Shown here one piece after another: positions 36,773-49,000 of a stretch of DNA of 61,818 bases (within the stretch, counting starts at the first letter, position 1; each line of letters starts with the position of its first letter). The stretch spans positions 105,890 through 167,707 of the forward strand of contig NW_014577197.1 in assembly GCF_000485595.1 (NCBI RefSeq), given 5' to 3'. The translations under genes were made by a program, and so were the position numbers. Under the pieces are notes generated by a model that saw only the letters and a list, made by a program, of their open reading frames with translations, made no database searches and was not told where the DNA came from. This stretch comes from Priapulus caudatus (taxonomy: Eukaryota; Priapulida; Priapulimorpha; Priapulimorphida; Priapulidae).

Positions 36773-37658
36773 CGAACCAAAACGTAATCTGACTAGGAAC
36801 ACACAGTGCCTGCTCCGCACGTCTGCTGCCGTTGTTGCTAGCGAACCGGCCGAAAGGGCTTTACATTTGCCGATTTGACATTCATCCAGCTGCTGAGATT
36901 ATAATTGGCATAGCCACGCAGCCACGTTCGGTTTGTCGTTTCGCGGCATCGAGCGAGTTTTCGCCAGGGTAGTAGTATCGGGGATATCACATGTATTGAC
37001 GTTGCAGTGAATTCCAAATATAATTACCATCAGTGAAAGACCGACCGTGGGGATATCGGGCTAGTTGTATAATGCGCATATAAAACTGGATACTGTGCGG
37101 CCTCTGCCAACGTGTATATAGCGTATCAATCAATCATGCAGACTTTTGCTTCGTCTGGAAAAGCAAAAACCTCGTCGAAATTCGCTCAAAAAGATGTGCC
37201 TCCCGCCATTCCACTAAATATCAAACTGGCTTCCTTGCAACATCTCCTTGCTCATTGCTATGTATTACCAACACATATAGAGTCACATGGGGGCCAGTCA
37301 CAGAACCGTATGTCACATTATGCACCTGAAGGTATCTAGGGAATCCTAACCCATACACAATAACTCCATCTGGTCAATTTTCTGGGCCCCATTTTCATCT
37401 TGCTGTGCATCAGCGAGCAAGGTAATGCGCCTAATCTGCTGATGGGCGCAGGCGCAACGCGGGTGGCCGTGGTGCTTTCACAGTTGTTGCTTCGTCGACT
37501 AACACACAACTGCCACGAGGGATAACGACAGACGTGGTGGCTTTCAACGGATTTTCGTTTCCGAGACGATTCTTTATGGCGATGGTCAAGCGTGTTAGCG
37601 CTCAGACCGATTTTTCTCATTTCCTTTAGTCGGTCGCCCGTCTATAGATCATCAGGAT

Positions 37659-37692
37659 GATACGATACGATACGATACGATACGATACGATA
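37659..37692 (+). repeat. (GATAC)n microsatellite
   Basis: Six to seven uninterrupted GATAC units. Confidence 0.95.
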
Positions 37693-38667
37693 AATTGTAG
37701 GCATGCGTCCTCATGCAGTTGGTGGCAGCAGCTTAGACCCCCGTACCGACTGCAAAATTTGATTCTACATCAGACTAGTCCGGGCCAGACGCGCGCTAAG
37801 TCTTAACATGCAGCAAAATACCCAACCAGGCTAAGTTGGAATGGGTAGACTGTGCATGCTCAGTTCAGTGTGTTATACTTCACACAGCACACAGCAATGT
37901 GTGGATAATACATAACATGTAGGCCTACAGGGGTAGAAATTAACTTTTGAACAAGTGAGTTCAACGGAATCCCTAGCTACCCTCAAAAAGCGGGAGTCCG
38001 CAGAAGAATGGGGGAGTCCGCAGTGTGAAGTTGAAAACCAAAGGACATTTGCGGTGCACGTCTCCGCTTACAATATATATCCACTGGACCAAATAATAAT
38101 TATAATATGAAATGTGCTCTATGTTCATATCATAAATCCAGTTGCCCAAGTATCATAATAAATTATGTAGGGTTAGAAATGGGCTTTTTCATCAAGCGGC
38201 TACTTGCTGCCCGAGAAAAAAACAAGCAGAAAACTTACTCACACAGGCAGAAACTTGAGAAAACCATAACAGTTCCACTCCCTCCCTTACCAACAGTACT
38301 GTCCTATTGATTCTCCATAAGGGACCTAGTTTGACCTCCCCCCCCCCCATGTGTTCATTCTAGATATAGTCAACCTAGCTCTAGTACTATAATCAACCAT
38401 GCTGCACATCAAATGCACATGACATGCAACCCAAGTTTAACATCAAATGAAGTACGGACCGTAACATAGGGTCAATGAGATCAGAAAGAAAGCCCTGAAC
38501 TGGCCATCGCTTGCAAAAAAAATTATCTGGAACTTGCGTGTTTTTAGTTTGGTTTATTATGAGTTTCTTGGCAGCAAGTATTTGTTGCCAACAATAACAT
38601 TGAGAGCATTCAACAAACTGACCACTGTAGGCAACAAAACTGCTGCTTGGTGCGAAACATGATATTA

Positions 38668-38722
38668 TCAGGAGTGTAAAATATAGAAATAATATATTAT
38701 ACACTCGATGACTCCTGATAGT
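38668..38722. repeat. Short ATCAGGAGT hairpin element
   Basis: TATCAGGAGTGTAAAATAT pairs loosely with ATATTATACACTCGATGACTCCTGATA. Same outer ends as 26751-27117 and 54824-54906. Confidence 0.6.
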
Positions 38723-38826
38723 GATATTATGTATCAAGTGTTGTAAACTAAAAACTCAGACTGTAGTATTGACAATTTGCGTGCGACAATTTGTAGTATT
38801 GACAATGCGGTGCACATGTTGAAATT

Positions 38827-39179
38827 TTAGTATTACATTGTAGTAACGCTGAGAGGGTCTATGTAGGGTATATGTAGGGTATATGTAGGGTATATGTAGG
38901 GTATATGTCCCCCAGGGTACTATCGGAACGTACCCTGGTACCATCTAATATGCCGGACCGTACCTCGCCTACTCCACTAACGAGTCTAGGGAGTCGCCTA
39001 CGCCTACTCCTTAACCCTAACCATATCAGATAGTTACCAGGGTACGTTCCGATATATCGAACCGTACCCAGTGTACCCTCCGATAGTACCCTGGGGTACA
39101 TAGACCCTACATATACCCTACATATACCCTACATATACCCTACATAGACCCTCTCAGCGTTACTACAATGTAATACTAA
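38827..39179. mobile_element. GGGTCTATG foldback element with mirrored 11-bp end arrays
   Basis: The ends TTAGTATTACATTGTAGTAA and complement are followed on each side by GCTGAGAGGGTCTATGT. About four copies of TAGGGTATATG follow at left, and the mirror-image array at right. The core is the usual one (GTACCTCGCCTACTCC, TTAACCCTAACC, TACCAGGGTACGTTCCGATA). The right end meets the assembly gap. Confidence 0.85.
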
Positions 39180-39189
39180 NNNNNNNNNN
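39180..39189. other. Assembly gap (10 N)
   Basis: Ten N placed exactly at the end of the palindromic element, where assembly or sequencing often fails. The true length of the gap is unknown. Confidence 0.98.
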
Positions 39190-39289
39190 TTACTATAAAA
39201 CTTGAACTTCAACTTGAATTTCAATGACTGATATATTATCTTACTTTTATAGTTACTTACTTTACTTATATTATTTTACTTAAATTGGA

Positions 39290-39387
39290 GAAAAAAAAAA
39301 TTTGTGGGCCAGAAAAAAGGGCAACTCAAAATTTTTATGGGGGGGGGTGCGCACCCCCTGCACCCCCCCCCCCTGGATCCGCCCCTG
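39290..39387 (-). mobile_element. Partial GCGGATCCAGGGG-type element end
   Basis: Read on the minus strand it starts AGGGGCGGATCCAGGGGGG, runs into a G/C homopolymer and GCACCCCC, then AAAATTTTGAGTTGCCC. This kind of end is widespread in invertebrate DNA transposons. Only one end was found. Confidence 0.5.
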
Positions 39388-39390
39388 CCT

Positions 39391-39552
39391 GGTAACTATC
39401 TGATATGGTTAGGGTTAGGGTTAGGGAGGAGGCGTAGGCGACTCCCTAGAGTCCTAGACTCGTTAGTGGAGTAGGCGAGGTACGGTCCGGCATATTAGAT
39501 AGTACCAGGGTACGTTCCGGCAGTACCCTGGGGGACATAGACCCTTTCAGCG
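39391..39552. mobile_element. GGGTCTATG foldback family, right-hand copy
   Basis: It has GGTAACTATCTGATATGGTT, TTAGGG repeats, GTAGGCGACTCCCTAGAGTC, GTACGGTCCGGCATATTAGA and the end GGGGGACATAGACCCTTTCAGC. The left end is missing. Confidence 0.8.
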
Positions 39553-39852
39553 CCAGGGACTGGCACACAAAACGATACTGTGCGCATGCGTATATCGAAA
39601 CTTACTCCTCCTGGCCCTATAGTTGCCACACAATTTATTATTACTAATATTAGTGCGGAATAACCTAATTTGTACGGTGTAACGGACTAGCGTGTATTTA
39701 GCATGGGATAGCGTGTACCAACTGCAAAATTTTGTCCGGGCCAGCAGGTTTGATGTAGGAACAAATCTGCAGTATGTATATAGTATTATAGTACGATGTA
39801 TATTACTATTTTATACTATAACATATGTCACATACGTATATACTATAGTATA

Positions 39853-39888
<36 letters not shown>

Positions 39889-42800
39889 AGTGTCTAGCTG
39901 ATATCTGGACTAGCTGGTGTCTAGCTAGTCTACTGGTCTAGCTGGTATCTGGAGATGTCGCAATGATGTTCTAACGATGCCATCAATTTTCACTGACGTT
40001 TCACAGTTGCCTCCGTCCCCTTTGCTAATGTAAGGCGAGGGCAATATGCGATACTGTAGTCCTGCGTGAGACATATAGCGCTAGTGGCTGAAGCTGTGGG
40101 TTGCCGAGACTGACTTGTGGGTATAATGAGTGGGTTTCTCACAAACGGTAGCAAAAACATGGCTTGTGCGTGCGTGCGAGCGTCTGTGTGCGTGCGTGCG
40201 TACATGTTCTACAACACAGTCAACACTACATCAGCTCTTTATGGATTTTATTTGTGATGACTCTGAAAGCCTTTCATCCCCCCTTCTCTCGCGTTTTGAC
40301 CTTTTTCTCTCCCTTTCTGCGCACGGCTTTCTCTTCCTTTGATATTTGCACCGATTTGGTAAGCTACCGACAGGCAGGGATGTGGAGACGGTCTATAGAT
40401 TTAGCCTCTATCAGTTGTCCGCTAAGATTCTCATATTCTCGACCGAAAGTTTTGTCTCGGGGATTCGTTGTTCGTGTTCGTGGTGTCATTCTTTTCTTAT
40501 TGGCAGCGCCTTCTTCGTGCTGGGTGCGTGTAAGGACTGTCTGGGTCAGTCTGGTGGATTTAGCCAGCCTAGCATTGAAAATACTGCAGCAGTAATTGCA
40601 ATGAAGTTGGTAGTCTACGGAATGAGTCTGAAAGTTTTATACGTTAGTGGAATGAAGCGGTACAGTAATGTGCGAGTATTTCAGGCGTGCATGGGGTGGG
40701 GTGATGGGTCGCTGCTAGAAACACATAATAAATGGTTATAACCATGTTATAACCACGGCGATTATAATGATAAAACGGCACAACACTGCATACGCAAAAG
40801 CCATGGGATTTTAGTCTTGTAATGTCGTAACCATTCACGATGTTTCTGGTAACCCCCCCCACCCTCTCTCCAGCTATTGATATATCGGCTATTCAGTATT
40901 GATACCAGCAACGTTTGTTGAATGGCTTATGAGCCGGACCGCGTGTATGATGAAGCTAACTGCATACGTGAACACACGCGCGCAAAAACGTTGTTTTTTT
41001 GCTAGATACTCGCTGAAGCCCAGGAGGGCGCCGTGCAAAAATGTTATGTCGGTTTTACGCGACACATACGGTGGGTCAAGGTACGGGGGCAGCGGGTGTG
41101 CGCACAAAGCCGTCCCTTGAGGGTAGGGGTATGAGGAACGCTGTTAGCGCCCTCAAGCGGAGTACCGCCGCGCATTTTAGTGCTTCGGGCGGCGATTTAT
41201 GACCTTTAGCAAGCATTGAATTTGGAAAACAACAAGTCAAATATAGGTTTGGAATGCTCATGCATGTTACGTGGAGAGACGAAATCGCTATCTGATATAA
41301 ATATATATATGATTGATTTCGTACTGCTATACGTCGGATAGAGCCAGTGTTGGCGTGTGTGCTTAGTTATCATGAGGCAGCTTGGAGGTTGTGAAGGTTG
41401 CTTTCGGAGTGTGGGTCACAGGTGCGTGATAATATGTCTTTTTGTTGGAATTTTATTGTATTTGGCATTCATTCAATGTAAAGCTGATTCGCATGTACCA
41501 ACATGCGCGTGACTAGTGTATGTTATGTAACAATACACTCATCAGTGTCTGTTAATTTTAAAACCCTTCTTACGTGTTAGTAATACTAGCACTAGATGAG
41601 ACAGGTGTGCGAAAATCGATATAGAAAAACACACTCTAGCATCATAGCTGCTATATTTAAACAATGGTCTCGGGTAGTACAAAAGAAACGACAGCATATA
41701 GAAAGCTTATAACAACCTCAAAAGGCGCGTCTTTGGCAAATACACTTTGGCACACACTAAAAAAACATGAAACAGGTAGTAGCAGTCAGTTATAGCAACA
41801 AATCTTATGCTTTGTAACGGCACACGCATAGTACCAGCAAGTCGTCAGATAGGCACGCACCACGCACACACACACGCACACACACGTCACACACACGTCA
41901 CACGTCGTTATATCTATGCACTAATTCCGCAAGTAGTGTGTCGTGAAAACGTATATACACCGCGATATAACAACATCCGGAGCACAGACGCCCGGGTCGT
42001 AACGACGTGCAGAAATTGCAGCACCAATGTAAGTAATAGTATAGCATCAAACGAACGTATACTTACCGAGTTCCCCACAACACCGATACATCTGCATACA
42101 GATAAAACTAACATTACCGCGGTGTACATACTATTACCAGTCGTCGGCAATTCAAACAACTGCAAAAGCCACCATGCTACGTGCCCGCTCTGCACTTCTA
42201 TCGCCTAATTTCGTTTGTGAGATATTAATACAAAGTCGGTTTGGACTCGTATGGCAATTTGCGCGGCATTCTGACTAAAGCTCTAACGCAGAGAGTTTAA
42301 ACTCGAGCATTTCACGCGCAAAATCGAAAACCATCGATGCGACAAAAAGCACCTGGTAGATAGCACCTGGTATTAGTGAGAAGGTCAAAGCATGTACGTA
42401 CAAAGCATGCACCACGATGGCTGCACATTGCCAGTACAGCGAATTGGCACGTAAGTATATTGCTGAAATATTCCTCCAAATTTAGCCATCACGAAACCAC
42501 AAAACGGGACTCCCCTCGAGAGCGACTGCTTTTCGCTCCCTAGCAGGTCCCGGAGCGACTGCCTTGTTTAGAAATTGATACGTGCCCACGTAACAAGACA
42601 ATCCCCATGGCTTACAAAATGTTCCGCGCAACACTCTGCTATTGCGTCAGGAACGACTTATATTAACATCGACTTGGAAATTCAGCACAATTCGGTTCTC
42701 CCAACGTCCATAAAACAGAATCAAATTTTCTGTTCCGTAAAAAAATAAAAAAATTCATACAAAAAGTACAAGTCCTACAGGACACGCAAAGACATGGCTT

Positions 42801-44037
42801 CATACAACGCAATATGCCACGTATACAGCCATTATTATGTCCTGTTCTTTGGATTAAAATCTTGGCACACGATTATAAGAGACAACGCAAATACTAAATA
42901 TTTTAAGGCACGTGTCTTGGCCCAAAAAATCTCGTCCTGTTTATGGCATCACCAATGCAGAGAGAGCTGCATGCAGGGAGGAAGAACGGGAAAGCATTAC
43001 CTGCAGGGGTTCACACCATTGCGCCGTGGATGAGCGTAAATCAATAATAACATCAAAGAAAACTCCCCTGTTCCAGGGGCACGAAAATGGTGAATTTAAA
43101 CGAAAATGCACCAGGCTCAACACTGGCACAACTGATAAAACTTGTAAAGCAGGAATGCTTACGAAACATGTATAATATCAACACAGTCCCTACGACTTTT
43201 GTATTATGGGATTCAACGCACTCAAATAACAGATGTGGTACAAGTTCACCAGTCCCCCATTGGCAGCTACGTGATCACTATTACGCTCTCATTGACGGAT
43301 CAAAATAGAAGCCAGCATTGCTTCTATATATCTCATAAGGAAGAAGGTAAGGGGTAAGGAACAGTTAGTGTTCATTGCGAAATGAACAAATTAAAATCGG
43401 GTACCTGTACGGGCACTGAGAAGTAGGGGAGGTTGTGCAAAAGAGTGGGGGTAATATTCAGTATGGGGGGGGGGGTTATAACTTATAACGCAGAGATAGG
43501 GATACTTTGGCAAAAATATATCGCGAGTCAAGTAAAATCTACGCAACGCCAGACAGGGATCGAGGCACGCCACGTCTCAATCAAACATAATCTCTAATAC
43601 TGGTCACAATAAAAATCGGTCCCAGACAGTATCACAAACTTTAAGAAAATGAAATTCGTAAGTTTACAAGCAAAATGTACACAACCAGTAAAACGTTTCG
43701 CTCGCTACCTTAAACACACACGCGCGCACGCGCGCACTACTAATATAAAAACAAATTCATAAATGGAATATAATATTTCTATATGCTAATATTAAACGTC
43801 GTTAAAAGTATCCATATACATTTCGCGCTTATAACAGCACCTACGTTATATACAATAAGGAATCTACAGTTACTTAGTCCGTATCAAGCCACGTCTTACT
43901 TACCCCACACCACGGTGATCTCCACGCGTTTACACTGCCGAGTATTTTACCAAAAACCATCGAAATCACCGGGATTTAAAAAAAAAGAAGAAATATTCAA
44001 ACAACCGCAACACGACTAGAACAGTCGCACGTCGCCC
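39553..44037. other. Gene-free stretch
   Basis: No recognisable exon. A TA run lies at ~39850-39884. Open frames at 40164-40741 and 41807-42208 overlap each other on two strands, include GT-rich tracts, and have no splice or homology support. A short frame at 41372-41512 (46 aa) has one hydrophobic segment (IICLFVGILLYLAFI) after a basic start, but nothing further supports it. ACACAC and GCGCAC runs lie at ~41855-41900 and ~43713-43738. Confidence 0.5.
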
Positions 44038-44522
44038 AAAGCCCGGCGCACATTGCCGAACATTTTGCTCAAAAACATTATCGTAGCAATGTTCCATGAA
44101 ATGTTCGGCAATGTGCGGTGAAAAAAGTCGCCGAACATTTGTTCCGAACAATGTTTCTGAAGATCGGAAATGTTTGATATCTCGAACATTGTTCGTCGAA
44201 TGTTCGTCAATGTGCGCTGAATGTCGAACAATTCTAAGAACATTTGTAAAGTAGTAACCAATAGCAGCACGATATGTGGTCACATGATTTTTGTGCCCAA
44301 TCATGCGCCGATCACGTGACTCTTTACAACACAGCTACTAGACGGCGCCACGAGACAATCATGCGCCGATCACGTGACTCTTTACAACACAGCTACTAGA
44401 CGGCGCCACGAGGTTGTTCGCTGCAAAATGTTCGGCAATGTGCGCTCAGCAATTGTCCACCCGCACATTGCCAGACAAAAACATTTGTTCGGGAAAATGT
44501 TCGGCAATGTGCGCCAGGCTTT
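44038..44522. mobile_element. MITE with GCGCACATTGCCGAACAT ends
   Basis: About 29 bp inverted ends: AAAGCCCGGCGCACATTGCC and its near complement. The CGAACATT/AATGTTCG motif recurs on both strands about ten times inside. The interior also holds an exact 57 bp tandem copy (44298-44354 and 44356-44412) beginning CAATCATGCGCCGATCACGT. Non-coding; mirror-image open frames only. Confidence 0.85.
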
Positions 44523-46091
44523 AAGGATCACCGGACCGACTGCCAGCGATGTTCAAGGTCACGAATGTGGCTTTACACGTGGTGGAAACATAACTGAAAT
44601 GCTCCACATGTTCTAACGCTTGTCAGTTTTGCGCTTGAGAAACGAACAATATTAGAAACTACCTGTTGATGCTTGAACGCACCCTGTCACTATTCAACTA
44701 AATTTAGAGTCAATAAATACAAGTAATAATCAATAGAATATTATATTAGTAGCGTTTTCACCACAAAGGGCGCCGTTTTAAAAGCTGCATTTCTGTCTAA
44801 CTTCTGACCAAAAAGTTGTGATGCTGCCTTTCTAGTAGCTAAGAGTCAACTGCTGCCCATTCCATGTGAAATTGTTGCTGCCCATAGAAATTATTATCCT
44901 AATCATTATTATTATTATTATTATTATTATATTAACCAATAAATCCTGTCACCTGTTGGAGCTGCAAGAAAATTAATTAATTAATGTGAGTTGCACTTAC
45001 TATCACTAGAACCTTAACAGAGTACCAACACGTGAAGGTATTGAAATATTGGTGAAATAATCTAGTTTAGATAAATTAGTAACAAGGAAATTGTATGTCC
45101 AAAAAAATACATACCCTCGGCAATATCGATTAGAAATTTCAGAAAATGTATAGTAGCACAAATATATCTACTCGTACTACAGAACAGATATGTTCATGAT
45201 AGAAGTCACAAACACCAAAATGCAAAATAGCTTGCTACACAATGTGATATCAAGTTTTCCAACAGGGTGGCTCTTTTTGCAACCTGGCAACATGCTTTCA
45301 TTAAAAACCCATTCTATCTACGCACACGACCACATGGTAAAATTTCCTGATGGAATATCAAATTGCAAGACTGCGTTATTTTGATTGCACTTCTCAATTT
45401 TGGCTTCTCATTTTAAAATGAACATCAACATGAACAGTTGAGCTAAAATTGCACTACAATTGTGTATAATTATGTATGAATTGTATTAAAGGATCTTGCG
45501 TTAACAATTGGTGTATAATATAAGGCATATCACCCATAACAACAACTATTGTATAAGGCATCAACTCAGAGAATGCCTATAACAATATTAGTACTGCCAC
45601 TGCCCAGCAGATAGCGCTGACGTCACGCATACACAGCGATATGTCTTCCCACTAAAAAATTTACCATGCTTTGCATATAACTGCCTCTTAAATGCATAAA
45701 ACATGATACGTGACGGGTTTTTCCCAGTCACGTCTCCCCAACGGACAACTGTAGGAAATATGGTCCTTTTTCATTCGCCTCTAATTGAACACAGAACTCT
45801 CTCTCCAACACGGAACAGTGTTCCGCACCGTCGTCAAACAAGTGACAGTACCTTGCTCGAACACTTGCGATATCACCAGGAAGTAATTCTCCTAGACGCT
45901 TCTCCGCACGTAAAGAAATATGTTCCCCTGTAGCGTGCTGGTGGCCCAGTACCTCCGTGAATGCCTGCTCCTCAAATTCACAATCGTACCCGGCTTACGC
46001 AACAGAGGCAAACGCGGAGGGGCTGTCCAATCCCGTCGCCGTCGCCGTCTCCTCTCTCTCTCTCTCTCTCGTTTCCGCAGCAGGCGTCTGT
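44523..46091. other. 3' flank of GLIS, no gene seen
   Basis: AT-rich, with an (ATT)n run at ~44903-44930. Open frames at 45190-45384 and 45703-45933 have no splice sites or homology I can support. A (CT)n run at ~46052-46072 lies just past the GLIS stop codon and would fall in its 3' UTR. Confidence 0.5.
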
Positions 46092-49000
46092 TTACGTGGT
46101 GCTGTCGGCAGCGTACAGCATCGACAAATGCCCGCGGCAGCGCTCAAAGGCATTCTTCTCCAGAACGTGCCGCCCCAGGTCGACGGCGTTGCGCAAGTAG
46201 TACACGTCAACGTCCGCGTTGTTGCTGTTGTTTCTGTTAAACCCTGCGTGATGAGAGAAAAAAGCCGACGCTGGTTAAAAAGAGAAAGCGCAAACAAAGA
46301 TGCGCCAACGGAAATGCGCGTCGTCGACTGACGCTGCGCGCGACTGTGAGATACATCACTGACAGCATTCATCTTAATTTTCATTCAGCGAGTCTGGCAT
46401 GCACGTCAGCACCACGTAGATGTTTATTTACACAAAAATCTCGCGTAATACACGCGCCACGAATATTGGCGCCGTATTATAGCTCTTGCCCGTTTTAAAA
46501 CTCGGCAGTTTTGATAGCATTCATTGGCTGGCGCTTCATAATTTATATCCTCAACTTTTACGCACACAGTGACAGGCGAGAGAGATCGGATTTGTGTCGA
46601 TGGATATTCCTACCTAATACAATATGCCTACGTAGACTGCATCGTCAGAACGGGGCAGGCAGGGAACTGGTAGTGAACTCATTCACTTCCACATAAAGCT
46701 CAATGCACGGATCAGATACCCTATAGTTTACATGATATCCCCAAGACTTACTACTACGGCCCCAATTTCGTACAGAATACACATAACATGGATGTAATTT
46801 TGGGGTGCTCGGGTTTAGGCACCCACCCAATGACACCCTACACTGCTACACCGTTCACATTAACTACTCTGCAAATTTAATACGATCGAATCAAAATCAG
46901 AAGTATGCCCAGGCAGGACACGACGACGAAGACGCGAAGATTAGTTAACAGAAAAAATTTCATTCCTAAATTCCGACGAATTAAAATCAGAAGTGCAGCT
47001 TGTTCAACGCGATGACACGAGTAGTTAATCTAAAAAATTTAATTCCGACGAATCGCAATCAGAAGTAGGCACGGCACGATACCACACCCATGAAAGTACA
47101 CCGAAAAAATTAAATTCCGACGAAATTGAAATCGAAAGTACGCGGGGCACGACCCCACACAGGTCGTCAACCAAAAAAAAAATAAAAAATTTATTAAAAT
47201 TAAATTCCGACGAATCGCAATCAGAAGTAGGTGCGGCAGGATACCACACCCATGAAAGTACACCGAAAAAATTTCATTCCGACGAAATCGAAAATAGACG
47301 CGCGATGCAGATAGATGCTCACCTGCAGTGTCGAACGGCAGGGAGGCGAGTGATTCCTGCAGCGGGGGCAGCGTGAGGGTCTGCGGCACGGCGGCGGCAG
47401 CGGGAGCGTCCCCGCAGCTGTCCGACGACGGCTGGAAGGTCTCCGGCAACGACGACGCTCGCCCGTATCTCCGGAACATCACGCTGCGGCTGGCTGCAAG
47501 CGCGCATAAACAACAGCACCGTCAGGCGAAAATCGTGGAAAACACGGCCAGTTCTTTGTTGCCGTTGCGAACTATAAATAAATTAGCCCGAAAACCGACG
47601 CGACTCGATGGGAGGAACACGAGAAGGCAGCTGCCGTCGAGGCATAAAGTTGCGCGTACACGGCAAGGGCATTCGTTCTCGTGAACATAACGTAAAAGCG
47701 AGCGACCCAGCGCTTGTTGTTATGGTCGGGGGGGGGGGGTTACTCCTAGGACACGCCGCGACGATGCCTGCTCCCCTTCCTAAAACCGTTTCCGCGATTT
47801 CTTTCGCGAAAATATTTTCGAAATTTCCCGTTGTTTTTCTAAAAAGATCTTGTTCAAGTCGTTTGCTTCCCTTTCCTCGATTCTCTCAATGCACAATACC
47901 CCTCCCTCGACTACACACCTTACCCCAACAGCACACCCGAACGCCGTCAAAACCGACGCTGCGCTAAATGACCGACCCACGTTCCCACTCGCACCGTGCG
48001 CGTATATAATTACCCTGTAGTGTGGGGAGACTGCAGGCTGCGGGCGTGGACACCGACTGGTAGCCCATGTAGCGATGCGCCATGCGTCGGTAGCTGAGGT
48101 GCGGCGAGCCGTATCTCTCATCGATCGGAGGGCTTCCCTGCATGCTCACCGGCGACGGAATCGCCGACGTGTTGTTCTGACTAGAGTGCGCGCTCGAGAA
48201 CTGACCTGCGCACAGCAAACAGTTGATTCGATTTAATGATAAAATATAAGATCAATAATTTATTCAGTAATATAATATAAATAATGATTTTTTTCAGGTT
48301 AATTATAGGAATTACCCCGGTTACGCGCAGTTGGCAAGACGGTGATGACAATTATTACAGTAGAGAAATGCGTTGAGTTAGGGTGACAAATGATATAAAT
48401 TGTACTATTTATGTTCTTTATTAATGTGAGCAACAGAAGATCAAACGAGAGAACCCATACAGACTACATTCCATGTATGCGGCTGATGTGAATTCTTGGT
48501 AGAGATTCATAACATTAAGAACATCACTAGCCACTAGGTCACCTATATATGTATGTCAGCATAAGCAGCACGTTAACAAAGTTATAACACCCGTTTCAAA
48601 TTAGCGTGGCTGGCAAGTAAACTTGTTTGCTACGTGACTGAGTGCGCTCTTACGAAACCTTACCAAGCTGTGAAACAACAGCAAGCTTGAGTTTCAGCAG
48701 CACACGTTCAACGTGTCATTGTTACTATTGACGCGCACGTACGTTCCCTGGTGACGGATGCGCGTCGGGAGGCGGGGCTCGAGCTTCAGAGAGGCTTAAT
48801 TACCTTGGTAGATGTCGGGTCCGATGCCGCTATCGCTCTGAGGGGGAGAGCTCTCACACGACGCCGTCTGTGAGGACTGCAGGTGCTGGATGGACAAGCA
48901 CTCATTCAGCAGATTCAAATCCAGAGGATCCAAGTCGCTTCTCATCTGCACAATTGATGAATTCTCATTCAGTCGCACATCTCATTAGTGTCAGTGTCAA

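Noticed and set aside
37112-37339. Plus-strand ORF containing MQTFASSGKAKTSSKFAQKD
   Set aside because: Codon-like sequence with a possible donor (GAAG then GTATCT), but no second exon and no recognised family.
40164-40741. Two long overlapping plus-strand ORFs (143 and 131 aa)
   Set aside because: They overlap in different frames, one starts in a GT-rich microsatellite, and neither has recognisable domains.
41372-41512. 46-codon ORF with one hydrophobic segment
   Set aside because: It looks like a signal anchor, but is short, with no downstream exon that could be joined.
42794-43318. Three overlapping plus-strand ORFs of 73-87 aa
   Set aside because: Different frames, no splice agreement and no recognisable domain; possibly decayed mobile DNA.
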